Shown piece by piece: positions 1 through 4,755 of a stretch of 9,858 nucleotides of DNA. The notes under the pieces were generated by a model. The model ran no database searches. It saw only the letters and a list, made by a program, of their open reading frames with translations, and had not been told where the DNA came from. Position 1 is the stretch's first letter. Every line of letters begins with the position of its first letter. Source of the DNA: Clostridia bacterium (GTDB lineage: Bacteria; Bacillota; Clostridia; Christensenellales; Borkfalkiaceae); contig CAAFZH010000129.1 of the NCBI GenBank assembly GCA_900767495.1, positions 1 through 9,858 of the forward strand, read 5' to 3'. The position numbers and the translations under genes were made by a program.

Positions 1-2
1 CC

Positions 3-68
3 GTTAGACTTGCCTGCAACAAAAACGCCGATATTTTTGATGATTTGTTGCAAAGGCGAGGACGGTAA
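3..68 (+). CDS. Possible 3' end of a truncated upstream gene
   Basis: An open frame enters from the left edge and ends at TAA 66-68. It would encode a tail reading VRLACNKNADIFDDLLQRRGR, a plausible charged C-terminus, but it is too short to assign to a family. A second frame starting at base 1 stays open to 108, so the choice of frame is uncertain. An inverted repeat, TGCAACAAA 15-23 with TTTGTTGCA 44-52, lies inside the segment and could mean that it is non-coding. Confidence 0.3.
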   Translation, partial: VRLACNKNADIFDDLLQRRGR

Positions 69-186
69 TACTGTATGTATACCATCCGAGAATTTGCAAA
101 AAAGCGCATAAATAGCGGCGTTTTTGCAAGGTTCGTATTATTCTTGTCTGGCATAGAGCGAAAAATAAATATTGTAGCGTTATTTA

Positions 187-278
187 AGCGCAGTGAAGAA
201 TATCCCAATGAAAAAGCGCGCGGTGCATATGCCTCGTGCTTTCTCGGTGGGATATTTCGCTGACGCTCAATATGACGT
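187..278. repeat. Dispersed repeat pair, inverted (GAATATCCC / GGGATATTTCGC type)
   Basis: The plus-orientation half, about 187-207, contains the string AGTGAAGAATATCCCA. The minus-orientation half at 246-278 contains GGTGGGATATTTCGCT followed by CGCTCAATATGACGT. Reverse complemented, the second half reads as a variant of the first, so the two can fold as an imperfect hairpin. The same unit recurs at 339-371, 406-437, 581-616, 3642-3663 and 9819-9851. Confidence 0.6.
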
Positions 279-329
279 GCTTTTTATCCCCTATCGGCAC
301 TTCGTGCCACTTCCCCCGAAGGAGGAAGC
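245..329 (-). repeat. Composite dispersed repeat, left copy
   Basis: This stretch reads GGTGGGATATTTCGCT, then CGCTCAATATGACGT, a short variable spacer, then CCCTATCGGCACTTCGTGCC and CACTTCCCCCGAAGGAGGAAGC. The reverse complement of 9771-9851 has the same parts in the same order and is nearly identical outside the spacer. The element holds two small hairpins: GGCAC-TTC-GTGCC at 296-308, and CTTCCCCC with GGAGGAAG around 310-328. It looks like a REP or MITE-like non-coding repeat. Confidence 0.75.
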
Positions 330-338
330 GAAACTACA

Positions 339-437
339 CGTCATTCTGAACGATAGTGAAGAATCCCACCGAAGAACTGACGGGTATATATTTCTCGCTT
401 TAGTCGTGGGATATTTCGCTAACGCTCAATATGACGT
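339..437. repeat. Dispersed repeat pair, inverted (GTCATTCTGA...GAAGAATCCCACC)
   Basis: The plus-orientation unit 339-371 begins CGTCATTCTGAACG and ends GTGAAGAATCCCACCG. The minus-orientation unit 406-437 begins GTGGGATATTTCGCTAACG and ends CTCAATATGACGT. The two are imperfect reverse complements separated by about 34 bases, so the pair could form a long hairpin. Sequences of the GTCATTCTGAGCGAAGCGAAGAATC type are known as interspersed repeats in many bacterial genomes. Confidence 0.65.
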
Positions 438-449
438 ACTTTTTTATTT

Positions 450-570
450 GTCTTTGCGAGGGAAGCGAAGCGACGAAGCAAACTCCCGGGAGGGTGGAGG
501 TCTGCGGAGTATAAGTTCCGAACTTTTTCGATGGGATTGCCGCAGTCGCCACGCTCCTTCGCAATGACGG
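450..570. repeat. Long imperfect palindrome (TTGCGAGG...GCAATGACGG)
   Basis: The left arm, about 450-489, holds TTTGCGAGGGAAGCGAAGCG, GACGAAGCAA and then ACTCCC. The right arm, 529-570, holds GGGATTGCCGCAGTCGCC, then ACGCTCCTTCGCAATGACGG. Reverse complemented, the right arm reads CCGTCATTGCGAAGGAGCGT and continues GGCGACTGCGGCAATCCC, which matches the left arm with several mismatches. About 40 bases separate the arms. This resembles the widespread GTCATTGCGAGGAGCGAAGCGACGAAGCAATC repeat type, different from the neighbouring units. Confidence 0.6.
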
Positions 571-580
571 TAAGGCGATA

Positions 581-616
581 GTTCGATGGGATATTTCGCT
601 TGCGCTCGATATAACG
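581..616 (-). repeat. Dispersed repeat unit, single copy
   Basis: This unit reads GTTCGATGGGATATTTCGCT, then TGCGCTCGATATAACG. It is the minus-orientation form of the short unit also seen at 246-278 and 406-437, and the nearest to the variant at 3642-3663 (GATATAACG ending). It lies about 85 bases upstream of the rpsU -35 element. Confidence 0.65.
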
Positions 617-700
617 AGAAGTAAAACGGGGATATTCGGCTAAGGGTAATTTGACGAAACGGGTCGAATAATAAAAAATCTCGCTCTTTTATAAAATCGC

Positions 701-729
701 TTGACTTAACGGCGCGGGTTTGATATAAT
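701..729 (+). promoter_or_regulatory. Sigma-A promoter of rpsU with extended -10
   Basis: TTGACT at 701-706 and TATAAT at 724-729 are separated by 17 bases. TGA directly before the -10 (721-723) gives an extended -10 motif. Transcription would begin near 736, giving a leader of about 50 bases. Such a near-consensus promoter fits strong ribosomal protein expression. Confidence 0.85.
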
Positions 730-748
730 TAACGAGCAATATGCGATT

Positions 749-776
749 GAACTAATTGCCGTAGGGCAAAGGAGGG
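749..776 (+). promoter_or_regulatory. rpsU leader hairpin beside the Shine-Dalgarno sequence
   Basis: TTGCC 756-760 pairs with GGCAA 765-769 around a GTAG loop. The strong ribosome binding site GGAGGG (771-776) follows immediately. The segment 749-763 (GAACTAATTGCCGTA) matches 14 of 15 bases in the rpsF leader at 8425-8439. The hairpin is small, so any regulatory role is inference. Confidence 0.5.
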
Positions 777-784
777 TTGTGAAT

Positions 785-964
785 ATGTCTACCATCAGAG
801 TCGGAGAAAACGAATCGCTCGATAACGCGCTTCGCAGATTTAAGAGAAAATGTTCGAGAGACGGTATAATCGGCGATCTTCGTAAAAAAGAACATTACGA
901 GAAACCTTCCGTCAGAAGAAAGAAGAAGTCCGAGGCTGCTCGTAAGAGAAGTATCAAAGGCTAA
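785..964 (+). CDS. rpsU: 30S ribosomal protein bS21
   Basis: The product is a 59-residue basic protein, MSTIRVGENESLDNALRRFK onward, which matches the bS21 family. The N-terminus has the typical strand followed by an Arg/Lys-rich helix (RRFKRKCSRDGI), then a second basic helix (RKKEHYEKPSVRRKKKSEAARK). bS21 binds the 30S platform near the anti-Shine-Dalgarno end of 16S rRNA and assists initiation. I chose ATG 785 over the in-frame GTG at 779 because GGAGGG at 771-776 sits eight bases upstream of 785, and because family members begin MSxIRV. The length is normal for the family. It appears to be monocistronic, with its own promoter and a strong terminator, although the next gene has no visible promoter and may depend on readthrough. 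Confidence 0.95.
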   Translation: MSTIRVGENESLDNALRRFKRKCSRDGIIGDLRKKEHYEKPSVRRKKKSEAARKRSIKG

Positions 965-992
965 CTTGCACAACTTAAAATTTTGATTTTTT

Positions 993-1033
993 ACGCCCGA
1001 AAAACTTTTGAGAGTTTTTCGGGCGTAGTTTTT
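993..1033 (+). terminator. Intrinsic terminator of rpsU
   Basis: A perfect 14-base-pair stem is formed by ACGCCCGAAAAACT (993-1006) and its complement at 1013-1026, with a 6-base loop. A short T-rich run (1029-1033) follows. Confidence 0.85.
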
Positions 1034-1073
1034 ACCAAAGATGACTAAATTTAAGATATTCGGAGGTAAAACT

Positions 1074-1484
1074 ATGCAGGCAAAAAGTATTAAATCGGCG
1101 GCGAAAGAGGCTAAAAAACGTTTAAAATCGAGATTCTGGCAGGACTATAAAAGAGAACTCGACAGCGGCGTTCAGAAAGCCAAAGAGGAGGGCTTGGGCG
1201 AATCGGGCGTAAAGAATTATTTTAAAAACAGGGTTGTAAAGAGCGTGAGAGGCACTTCCGCAGAGGACGAGGCTTTTTACGCGGTGGTGAGAAATATGCT
1301 CGACGAGTACGGCTCGCGACCCGAGAACGCCCTTGATATTTTAATGGACAAAAAGTATTTTTATTCGCTCGATTACGCCTCTCGCGAAAGGTATTTGTTC
1401 CGCTTGGCGGAAAGGTACGTTGCGGCGGCGAACCGATACGATGACGAACGCAGTATAGAGCGTTGCGTGGAAAAAGCAATTTAA
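1074..1484 (+). CDS. Hypothetical protein, small and helical
   Basis: This 136-residue protein is not recognised. It is rich in Lys, Arg, Glu and Ala, has no signal peptide, membrane segment or cysteine-pair motif, and looks largely alpha-helical. The first 40 residues are strongly basic (KSIKSAAKEAKKRLKSRFW). Later helices carry aromatic residues (EDEAFYAVVRNMLDEYG, KKYFYSLDYASRERYLFRL), suggesting a folded helical bundle. A start at ATG 1041 would add 11 residues but has no ribosome binding site. ATG 1074 has GGAGG at 1062-1066 with 7-base spacing. The spacing of charged helices recalls the RecX fold only in a general way, and the RecX signature is not apparent. It lies between the rpsU terminator and its own terminator with no clear promoter, so it may be expressed by readthrough. 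Confidence 0.8.
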   Translation: MQAKSIKSAAKEAKKRLKSRFWQDYKRELDSGVQKAKEEGLGESGVKNYFKNRVVKSVRGTSAEDEAFYAVVRNMLDEYGSRPENALDILMDKKYFYSLDYASRERYLFRLAERYVAAANRYDDERSIERCVEKAI

Positions 1485-1508
1485 TTTTATATAATCTTTA
1501 CTATTGGG

Positions 1509-1550
1509 CGCGCCCGAAACCGTTTTAAGCGGTTTCGGGCGCGTTTTTTT
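1509..1550 (+). terminator. Strong intrinsic terminator
   Basis: A 14-base-pair perfect stem is formed by CGCGCCCGAAACCG (1509-1522) and 1530-1543, with a 7-base loop, followed by seven T residues (1544-1550). It ends the 1074-1484 gene and insulates spo0A. Confidence 0.9.
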
Positions 1551-1568
1551 CGTGGCATTCCGACAGGA

Positions 1569-1598
1569 TACGGCGTTAAAATGCGGCATAACGCCGTA
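1569..1598. repeat. Perfect 10-bp inverted repeat
   Basis: TACGGCGTTA at 1569-1578 is the exact reverse complement of 1589-1598, with a 10-base spacer. Only four T residues follow (1600-1603), so it is at best a weak backup terminator. It could also be a dyad binding site upstream of spo0A. Confidence 0.5.
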
Positions 1599-1609
1599 AT
1601 TTTATCGCA

Positions 1610-1616
1610 TTCGACA
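1610..1616 (-). promoter_or_regulatory. Candidate 0A box upstream of spo0A
   Basis: TTCGACA on the plus strand is TGTCGAA on the minus strand, an exact match to the Spo0A binding consensus TGNCGAA. A poorer copy (ATTCGATT) follows at about 1619. The site lies roughly 60 bases upstream of the -35 element. A seven-base degenerate site occurs by chance a few times per 10 kb, so the position is the main support. Confidence 0.35.
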
Positions 1617-1677
1617 AAATTCGATTAAATGCGAGCAAATATCCCGAAAACTGCCAAAATGCGCTACGATTTGCGCT

Positions 1678-1705
1678 TTGATATTATCTTTCGCGGTGGT
1701 ATAAT
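1678..1705 (+). promoter_or_regulatory. Promoter of spo0A
   Basis: TTGATA at 1678-1683 and TATAAT at 1700-1705 are separated by 16 bases. Transcription would start near 1712, leaving a leader of about 64 bases that contains a GC-rich hairpin. Confidence 0.75.
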
Positions 1706-1723
1706 TAAAGCATAAACAAATTG

Positions 1724-1746
1724 CGCGTTGCCCGCCGGGCGGCGCG
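1724..1746 (+). promoter_or_regulatory. GC-rich hairpin in the spo0A leader
   Basis: CGCGTTGCCC (1724-1733) pairs with GGGCGGCGCG (1737-1746) through ten pairs, two of them G-U, around a 3-base loop. It ends about 15 bases before the ribosome binding site (AAGGAG 1762-1767). No T-run follows, so it is not a terminator. It might protect the mRNA 5' end or tune translation. Confidence 0.55.
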
Positions 1747-1775
1747 AAAATTAAAATATCAAAGGAGTAAAGATT

Positions 1776-2534
1776 ATGTCAAAGCACACTATCGTAATAC
1801 TTCAGGATAACGTTCGCAAAGCGGAAAGTCTTGCGGAAGAATTTGAAAAAAGCGGCGATTTTACCGTAGTCGGACTTTCTTCCGACGGCGAAGAGGGCGC
1901 GGGACTTATACTCTCGACGCAATGCGAATACTGCGTTACCGATCTTATATTGCAGTCGCTCGACGGACTCGGCGTACTCGACAGGGTGCGCAAGGCGGGT
2001 GCGAAAACGCGTATGATAGTTTACAGTTCGCTTTCCGGCGACGAGGTTGTGGAAACGAGCATACAAAAGGGCGCGGCTTATTACGTAACCAAACCTTGTC
2101 CCGAGGAAACGCTCGTTAAACGCGTGAGAGATTTGTTTCTGACCGATAAATCGGACGACGTGCGCGAGGTTGCGGCTAACAAATCGCCCGCCTTGGACGA
2201 AAAAATAAGTAAAATATTTATATCGGTGGGTATTCCGCCGCATATAAAGGGCTATTCGTATTTGCGCGAGGGCATAAAACTCGCCGTTTGCGACCCCGAC
2301 GTAATAAACAATATCACCAAGAAATTATACCCTATGATAGGCGAAAAATACTCCACTACGCCGAGCAAGGTGGAACGCGCCATAAGGCACGCTATCGAGG
2401 TTGCCTGGGCGCGCGGGCGCATAAACAACATAAACGACCTTTTCGGGGTGCAGACTTATCTCGCGGGAGAAAAGCCTACCAACGGCGAATTTATCGCGCT
2501 TATCGCCGACAAAATGTTATTGGAGGGGGCATAA
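1776..2534 (+). CDS. spo0A: Sporulation transcription factor Spo0A
   Basis: This 252-residue response regulator has a receiver domain (about 1-122), a short linker, and a Spo0A-type DNA-binding domain (about 141-250). In the receiver, D56 in CVTDLIL aligns with the phosphorylated Asp56 of Bacillus Spo0A, S84 with the conserved Thr/Ser, and K106 in YVTKP with the conserved Lys. The C-terminal domain is almost family-identical: VGIPPHIKGYSYLREGIKLA, the recognition region TPSKVERAIRHAIEVAWARG, and the ending KPTNGEFIALIADK. Phosphorylated Spo0A binds 0A boxes and commits cells to sporulation. One oddity is the acidic pair that binds Mg2+, normally Asp10-Asp11, which here is Gln10-Asp11. It is slightly shorter than Bacillus Spo0A (267). 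Start ATG 1776 has AAGGAG at spacing 8. It stands alone, without spoIVB beside it. Confidence 0.97.
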   Translation: MSKHTIVILQDNVRKAESLAEEFEKSGDFTVVGLSSDGEEGAGLILSTQCEYCVTDLILQSLDGLGVLDRVRKAGAKTRMIVYSSLSGDEVVETSIQKGAAYYVTKPCPEETLVKRVRDLFLTDKSDDVREVAANKSPALDEKISKIFISVGIPPHIKGYSYLREGIKLAVCDPDVINNITKKLYPMIGEKYSTTPSKVERAIRHAIEVAWARGRINNINDLFGVQTYLAGEKPTNGEFIALIADKMLLEGA

Positions 2535-2631
2535 CCGCGAATAATTACGAGTTCAAACGCAATTATTTGCGCTTAATCGTAAGTCTAAACTAATAATTAG
2601 CAAAAAAATTATTTTTTTATACTAAAAACAG

Positions 2632-2660
2632 TTTACAAAAATAAAAATATGATATATAAT
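2632..2660 (+). promoter_or_regulatory. Promoter of the zinc-ribbon gene and veg
   Basis: TTTACA (2632-2637) and TATAAT (2655-2660) are separated by 17 bases. Initiation would be near 2667, leaving a leader of about 100 bases. A second TATATAATACG copy at 2728-2738 repeats the -10 region of the first (2653-2663) but lacks a good -35. Confidence 0.75.
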
Positions 2661-2700
2661 ACGCGTACATCGGCGTTAAACCCGTTTACGCGTATTTTTT
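2658..2700 (+). terminator. Terminator downstream of spo0A
   Basis: AATACGCGTA (2658-2667) pairs perfectly with TACGCGTATT (2687-2696) across a 19-base loop, and T residues run through 2695-2700. A further AT-rich dyad follows the spo0A stop at 2536-2546 / 2561-2571. The left arm overlaps the -10 element of the next promoter. Confidence 0.6.
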
Positions 2701-2767
2701 GTGTAAAAACGGGCAAGCGTTACATATTATATAATACGGAGAAGAAAGAACCGACGGGGAGGTAAAA

Positions 2768-3307
2768 ATGAAATACGTTAAGTGTCCGAGATGCGATACG
2801 AATTATATGGCGGAGGGCGAGCCGTACTGCGACGTGTGCAAAGCGGAACTGAAAATCGGACCGCAAATAAAATTCGCCGCGCTTGACGGCGACGACGAGC
2901 AAGATCAGATTCTTTGCCCCGTTTGCAAGCGCAACTTTATAGACGAAGGCGAGGAAATGTGCGAGGAATGTCGCGAGGCGCAAAGCGAGAAGATTCGCGA
3001 GGATAAGGACGACGTTGACCCCGACAACGACGAGGAGTGGAGAAACTACCTCGACGAGGACGAGAAAGAGGCAATAAGCAACCAGGGCGACGATACCGAG
3101 GAAATGCTTTCGCTTTCTCAACTCGAGGAAGAAGAGGCGAAGAAGTTGTTTGACGACGAAGAAGAGACCGAGGACGACTTCTACGACGACGAAGTTCACG
3201 ACGACGAGGACGAGGACGACTTCGAGTATCCTACCGACATAGGCGAGTACAGCGAGGCGGACGAAGAAGAGGACGAGGACGAAAAAGACATAGACGACGA
3301 GGAATAA
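2768..3307 (+). CDS. Acidic protein with two zinc ribbons
   Basis: This 179-residue protein is of unknown function. Residues 6-24 carry CPRC and CDVC, and residues 50-68 carry CPVC and CEEC. Both sets have exactly the spacing C-X2-C-X11-C-X2-C, so the N-terminal third is a duplicated zinc-ribbon unit. From about residue 70 to the end the chain is overwhelmingly Asp and Glu, with long runs such as DDEVHDDEDEDDFEYP, and it is probably disordered. Such tails can mimic nucleic acid or bind basic proteins; the RNA polymerase delta subunit has an acidic tail but no zinc ribbon. No membrane segment is seen, so a cytoplasmic location is likely. The start is secure: GGGGAGG at 2756-2762 precedes ATG 2768. 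The gene leads into veg with a 30-base gap. Confidence 0.85.
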   Translation: MKYVKCPRCDTNYMAEGEPYCDVCKAELKIGPQIKFAALDGDDEQDQILCPVCKRNFIDEGEEMCEECREAQSEKIREDKDDVDPDNDEEWRNYLDEDEKEAISNQGDDTEEMLSLSQLEEEEAKKLFDDEEETEDDFYDDEVHDDEDEDDFEYPTDIGEYSEADEEEDEDEKDIDDEE

Positions 3308-3337
3308 TTTTGCCGCTATCCGTCAATAATCGTATAT

Positions 3338-3574
3338 ATGATTAAGAGCGGCGAAGATATAAGCAAAGTTAAACTTGCGGTTGCGGCTTGCCTTAATAAA
3401 GAGGTAAGCGTAAAAGTCAACCTTGGCAGAAATAAATTCGTAACGTACAGCGGCAGACTCACGAGCGTTTATCCCGCGCTGTTTACCGTTTTGCCTACGG
3501 ATAATTTCAACGGGAAAACGAGTTTTTCGTATTCCGAAGTAATGTGCGGCAGCGTAAGCATCGTGCAAAAATAA
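3338..3574 (+). CDS. veg: Veg family protein (DUF1021)
   Basis: This 78-residue protein resembles Bacillus Veg. The shared pattern is an N-terminal helix (DISKVKLAVAACLNKEV), a basic strand (VKVNLGRNKF), then SGRLTSVYPALFTVLP and the Ser/Tyr motif TSFSYSEVMCGSVSI. Bacillus Veg is about 86 residues, is strongly expressed in vegetative cells, and has been reported to stimulate biofilm gene expression. The fold is a small beta barrel of the SH3-like type. No Shine-Dalgarno sequence lies before ATG 3338, and no other start codon exists in frame back to the preceding stop, so translation may be coupled to the gene 30 bases upstream. A strong terminator follows. Confidence 0.85.
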   Translation: MIKSGEDISKVKLAVAACLNKEVSVKVNLGRNKFVTYSGRLTSVYPALFTVLPTDNFNGKTSFSYSEVMCGSVSIVQK

Positions 3575-3597
3575 AAATCGTTATATTTATTACGTTT

Positions 3598-3642
3598 AAT
3601 ACGGCGCAGCCGCCCTTTCGGGCGGCTGCGCCGTATTTTTTT
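3598..3642 (+). terminator. Very strong terminator after veg
   Basis: An 18-base-pair perfect stem (3598-3615 with 3620-3637) closes on a TTTC loop. Its GC-rich part contains GGCGCAGCCGCCC. T residues run 3636-3642. Confidence 0.95.
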
Positions 3643-3663
3643 CGCTTACGCTCGATATAACGT
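3642..3663 (-). repeat. Truncated dispersed repeat unit
   Basis: TTCGCTTACGCTCGATATAA and the following CG match the minus-orientation short unit at 591-616. The GGGATA head is missing; the T-run of the veg terminator takes its place. Confidence 0.5.
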
Positions 3664-3691
3664 AAAAATAAAGGGGATAACCGTTTAATTG

Positions 3692-3718
3692 AAAAGCCGC
3701 GGCGCAAAGCGCCGCGGC
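3692..3718 (-). terminator. Terminator of the lipid kinase gene
   Basis: On the minus strand GCCGCGGCGC (3718-3709) pairs with its exact complement at 3705-3696 around a 3-base loop. TTTT (3695-3692) follows. It lies 16 bases past the kinase stop codon. Confidence 0.8.
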
Positions 3719-3734
3719 ACTAAAATATTCTTTT

Positions 3735-4601
3735 TTACGGGCGGTAAAACTTTAAACCGCCTTTTTTTATGCTTAAATCAAAATCTATTCCGTCGTACAA
3801 TTCGCCGTCTATCTGCACTGTAACCGGGCGGTCGAATTCTATTTTAACGTGTTCGGCGTATTCCATAGAAGTAAAGTTTTGCTCGAGAATTTTGCCTTGC
3901 ATAAGTTTTATAAACGCGTGCGGTATACGCGACTTTTTAAGTTTGCCCGCTATTACGAAGTCGAGTTTGCCGTCGTCTATAACCGCTTTGGGACACATTC
4001 TTATACCGCCGCCTATCTGCGAGCCGTTACCCACGCAGGCTATAAGCGCGTCTTTTTCTTCCGTTTGCTCGCCGCGGATAATCTTAAACTTATAAAACTT
4101 AAACTTCATAAGGCTTACGATAAGCGAAATAACGTACTGAATTTTCCCCTTGAAAAATTTGGCGCGCCTGCAACGCTTTAAAATGTCCACGTCTATGCCC
4201 GTGCCGATAACGTTTATGCCGCGAACGCCGCCGCAAACCATATAATCGGTGGATTTGGGCGAATTTTTCAGAATAATATCGAGTGCTTTTTCCGTATCGA
4301 GCGGAATTTTAGCCGCCGCCGCAAAGTCGTTGCCCGTGCCGCAAGGAATAAGACCTAAATTGACCTTTTCCGGGTCTATACCGTTCAAAACCTCGTTAAG
4401 CGTGCCGTCGCCGCCGAGCGCGATTATATCCGTCGCGCCTTTTTCGGATAGTTCCTTTGCTATTTCGATAGCCTCTTTTTCCCGCGCGGTGTAGTGCGCG
4501 GCAAATTCGACGCCTTTTTCGTTGAGTATCCCTATAACCTTTTGGGCTTTCTTCGCTGCTTTCCCCCTGCTTGCGTGAGGATTTATTATCAAATCGTACA
4601 T
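3735..4601 (-). CDS. YegS/DgkB-type lipid kinase
   Basis: This 288-residue protein belongs to the diacylglycerol kinase catalytic family, which transfers phosphate from ATP to diacylglycerol or a related lipid and recycles lipid left from envelope polymer synthesis. The N-terminal domain has the nucleotide site: IINPHASRGK (5-14), GGDGTLNEVLNG (63-74) and IPCGTGNDFA (85-94). The C-terminal beta-sandwich has DDGKLDF (209-215) and QIDGE (263-267), whose Glu corresponds to the proposed catalytic base of DgkB. All key residues are present, and the length is normal (about 290-300). No transmembrane segment is evident; the family is cytosolic and acts at the membrane. The start at 4601 is forced, since the nucleotide-binding motif begins four residues later. 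It diverges from the 1180-residue gene. Lipid specificity cannot be read from the sequence. Confidence 0.93.
   Translation of the reverse strand: MYDLIINPHASRGKAAKKAQKVIGILNEKGVEFAAHYTAREKEAIEIAKELSEKGATDIIALGGDGTLNEVLNGIDPEKVNLGLIPCGTGNDFAAAAKIPLDTEKALDIILKNSPKSTDYMVCGGVRGINVIGTGIDVDILKRCRRAKFFKGKIQYVISLIVSLMKFKFYKFKIIRGEQTEEKDALIACVGNGSQIGGGIRMCPKAVIDDGKLDFVIAGKLKKSRIPHAFIKLMQGKILEQNFTSMEYAEHVKIEFDRPVTVQIDGELYDGIDFDLSIKKGGLKFYRP
3740..3768 (+). terminator. Plus-strand terminator inside the end of the kinase gene
   Basis: GGCGGT (3740-3745) pairs with ACCGCC (3756-3761), followed by seven T residues (3762-3768). It lies within the last codons of the minus-strand gene and would catch transcripts escaping from veg. 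Confidence 0.6.
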
Positions 4602-4607
4602 ATTCCT

Positions 4608-4636
4608 ATTATATAATATACTTAAAATAAAATCAA
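4608..4636 (-). promoter_or_regulatory. Kinase promoter placing +1 at the start codon
   Basis: On the minus strand TTGATT (4636-4631) and TATAAT (4613-4608) are separated by 17 bases. Only six bases (AGGAAT) lie between the -10 and ATG 4601, so the usual start site coincides with the A of the ATG. Confidence 0.7.
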
Positions 4637-4726
4637 TCGAATAAAACCCAAAGTAAACTCAAAATAAACTTTTTGGAATATTTTTTTCAAAAACGCCTTA
4701 ATCGTGCATAAAAATTATAATTTGAA

Positions 4727-4755
4727 TTGACAAATCGCGCCTTTTGTCGTAAAAT
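4727..4755 (+). promoter_or_regulatory. Promoter of the 1180-residue repeat protein
   Basis: TTGACA (4727-4732) and TAAAAT (4750-4755) are 17 bases apart. A second TATAAT at 4763-4768 has no good -35 at proper distance. The leader contains a hairpin, GCGCGCGC 4781-4788 with GCGCGTGC 4802-4809 (one G-U pair), before the ribosome binding site GGGAG 4825-4829. Confidence 0.7.

Larger units (their letters stand above)
69..700. other. Gene-free tract rich in dispersed repeat elements
   Basis: No convincing gene was found in these roughly 630 bases. An imperfect hairpin (TTGCAAAAA 94-102 with TTTTTGCAA 121-129) lies at the left. From about 186 to 616 the tract consists of short repeat units in alternating orientation, listed separately. 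The open frames here run through the repeats, have no ribosome binding site and resemble no protein. The right part leads into the rpsU promoter. Confidence 0.7.

Noticed and set aside
1..108. Alternative partial frame from base 1 to the stop at 106-108
   Set aside because: It is longer than the frame ending at 68 but has a less protein-like composition (ICCKGEDGNTVCIP); neither can be confirmed, so only the other is listed with low confidence.
193..567. Open frame of 124 codons in the upstream tract
   Set aside because: It runs through the inverted dispersed repeats, has no ribosome binding site, and its translation echoes the repeats (two copies of YFANAQYDVLF-like strings) rather than a protein family.
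187..616. CRISPR array
   Set aside because: Units alternate in orientation, vary in length and sequence, and have no regular spacers.
652..658. TGACGAA, a match to the 0A box, upstream of rpsU
   Set aside because: A degenerate 7-base site is expected several times in 10 kb on both strands, and rpsU is not a typical Spo0A target.
1041..1073. Earlier start for the gene after rpsU
   Set aside because: There is no ribosome binding site before 1041, whereas ATG 1074 has GGAGG at ideal spacing.
2720..3199. Minus-strand open frame with a hydrophobic, Val/Leu-rich translation
   Set aside because: It is the antisense image of the Asp/Glu-rich tail of the zinc-ribbon protein; GAC/GAG codons read backwards as Val and Leu. 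The plus-strand frame has the cysteine motifs and the ribosome binding site.
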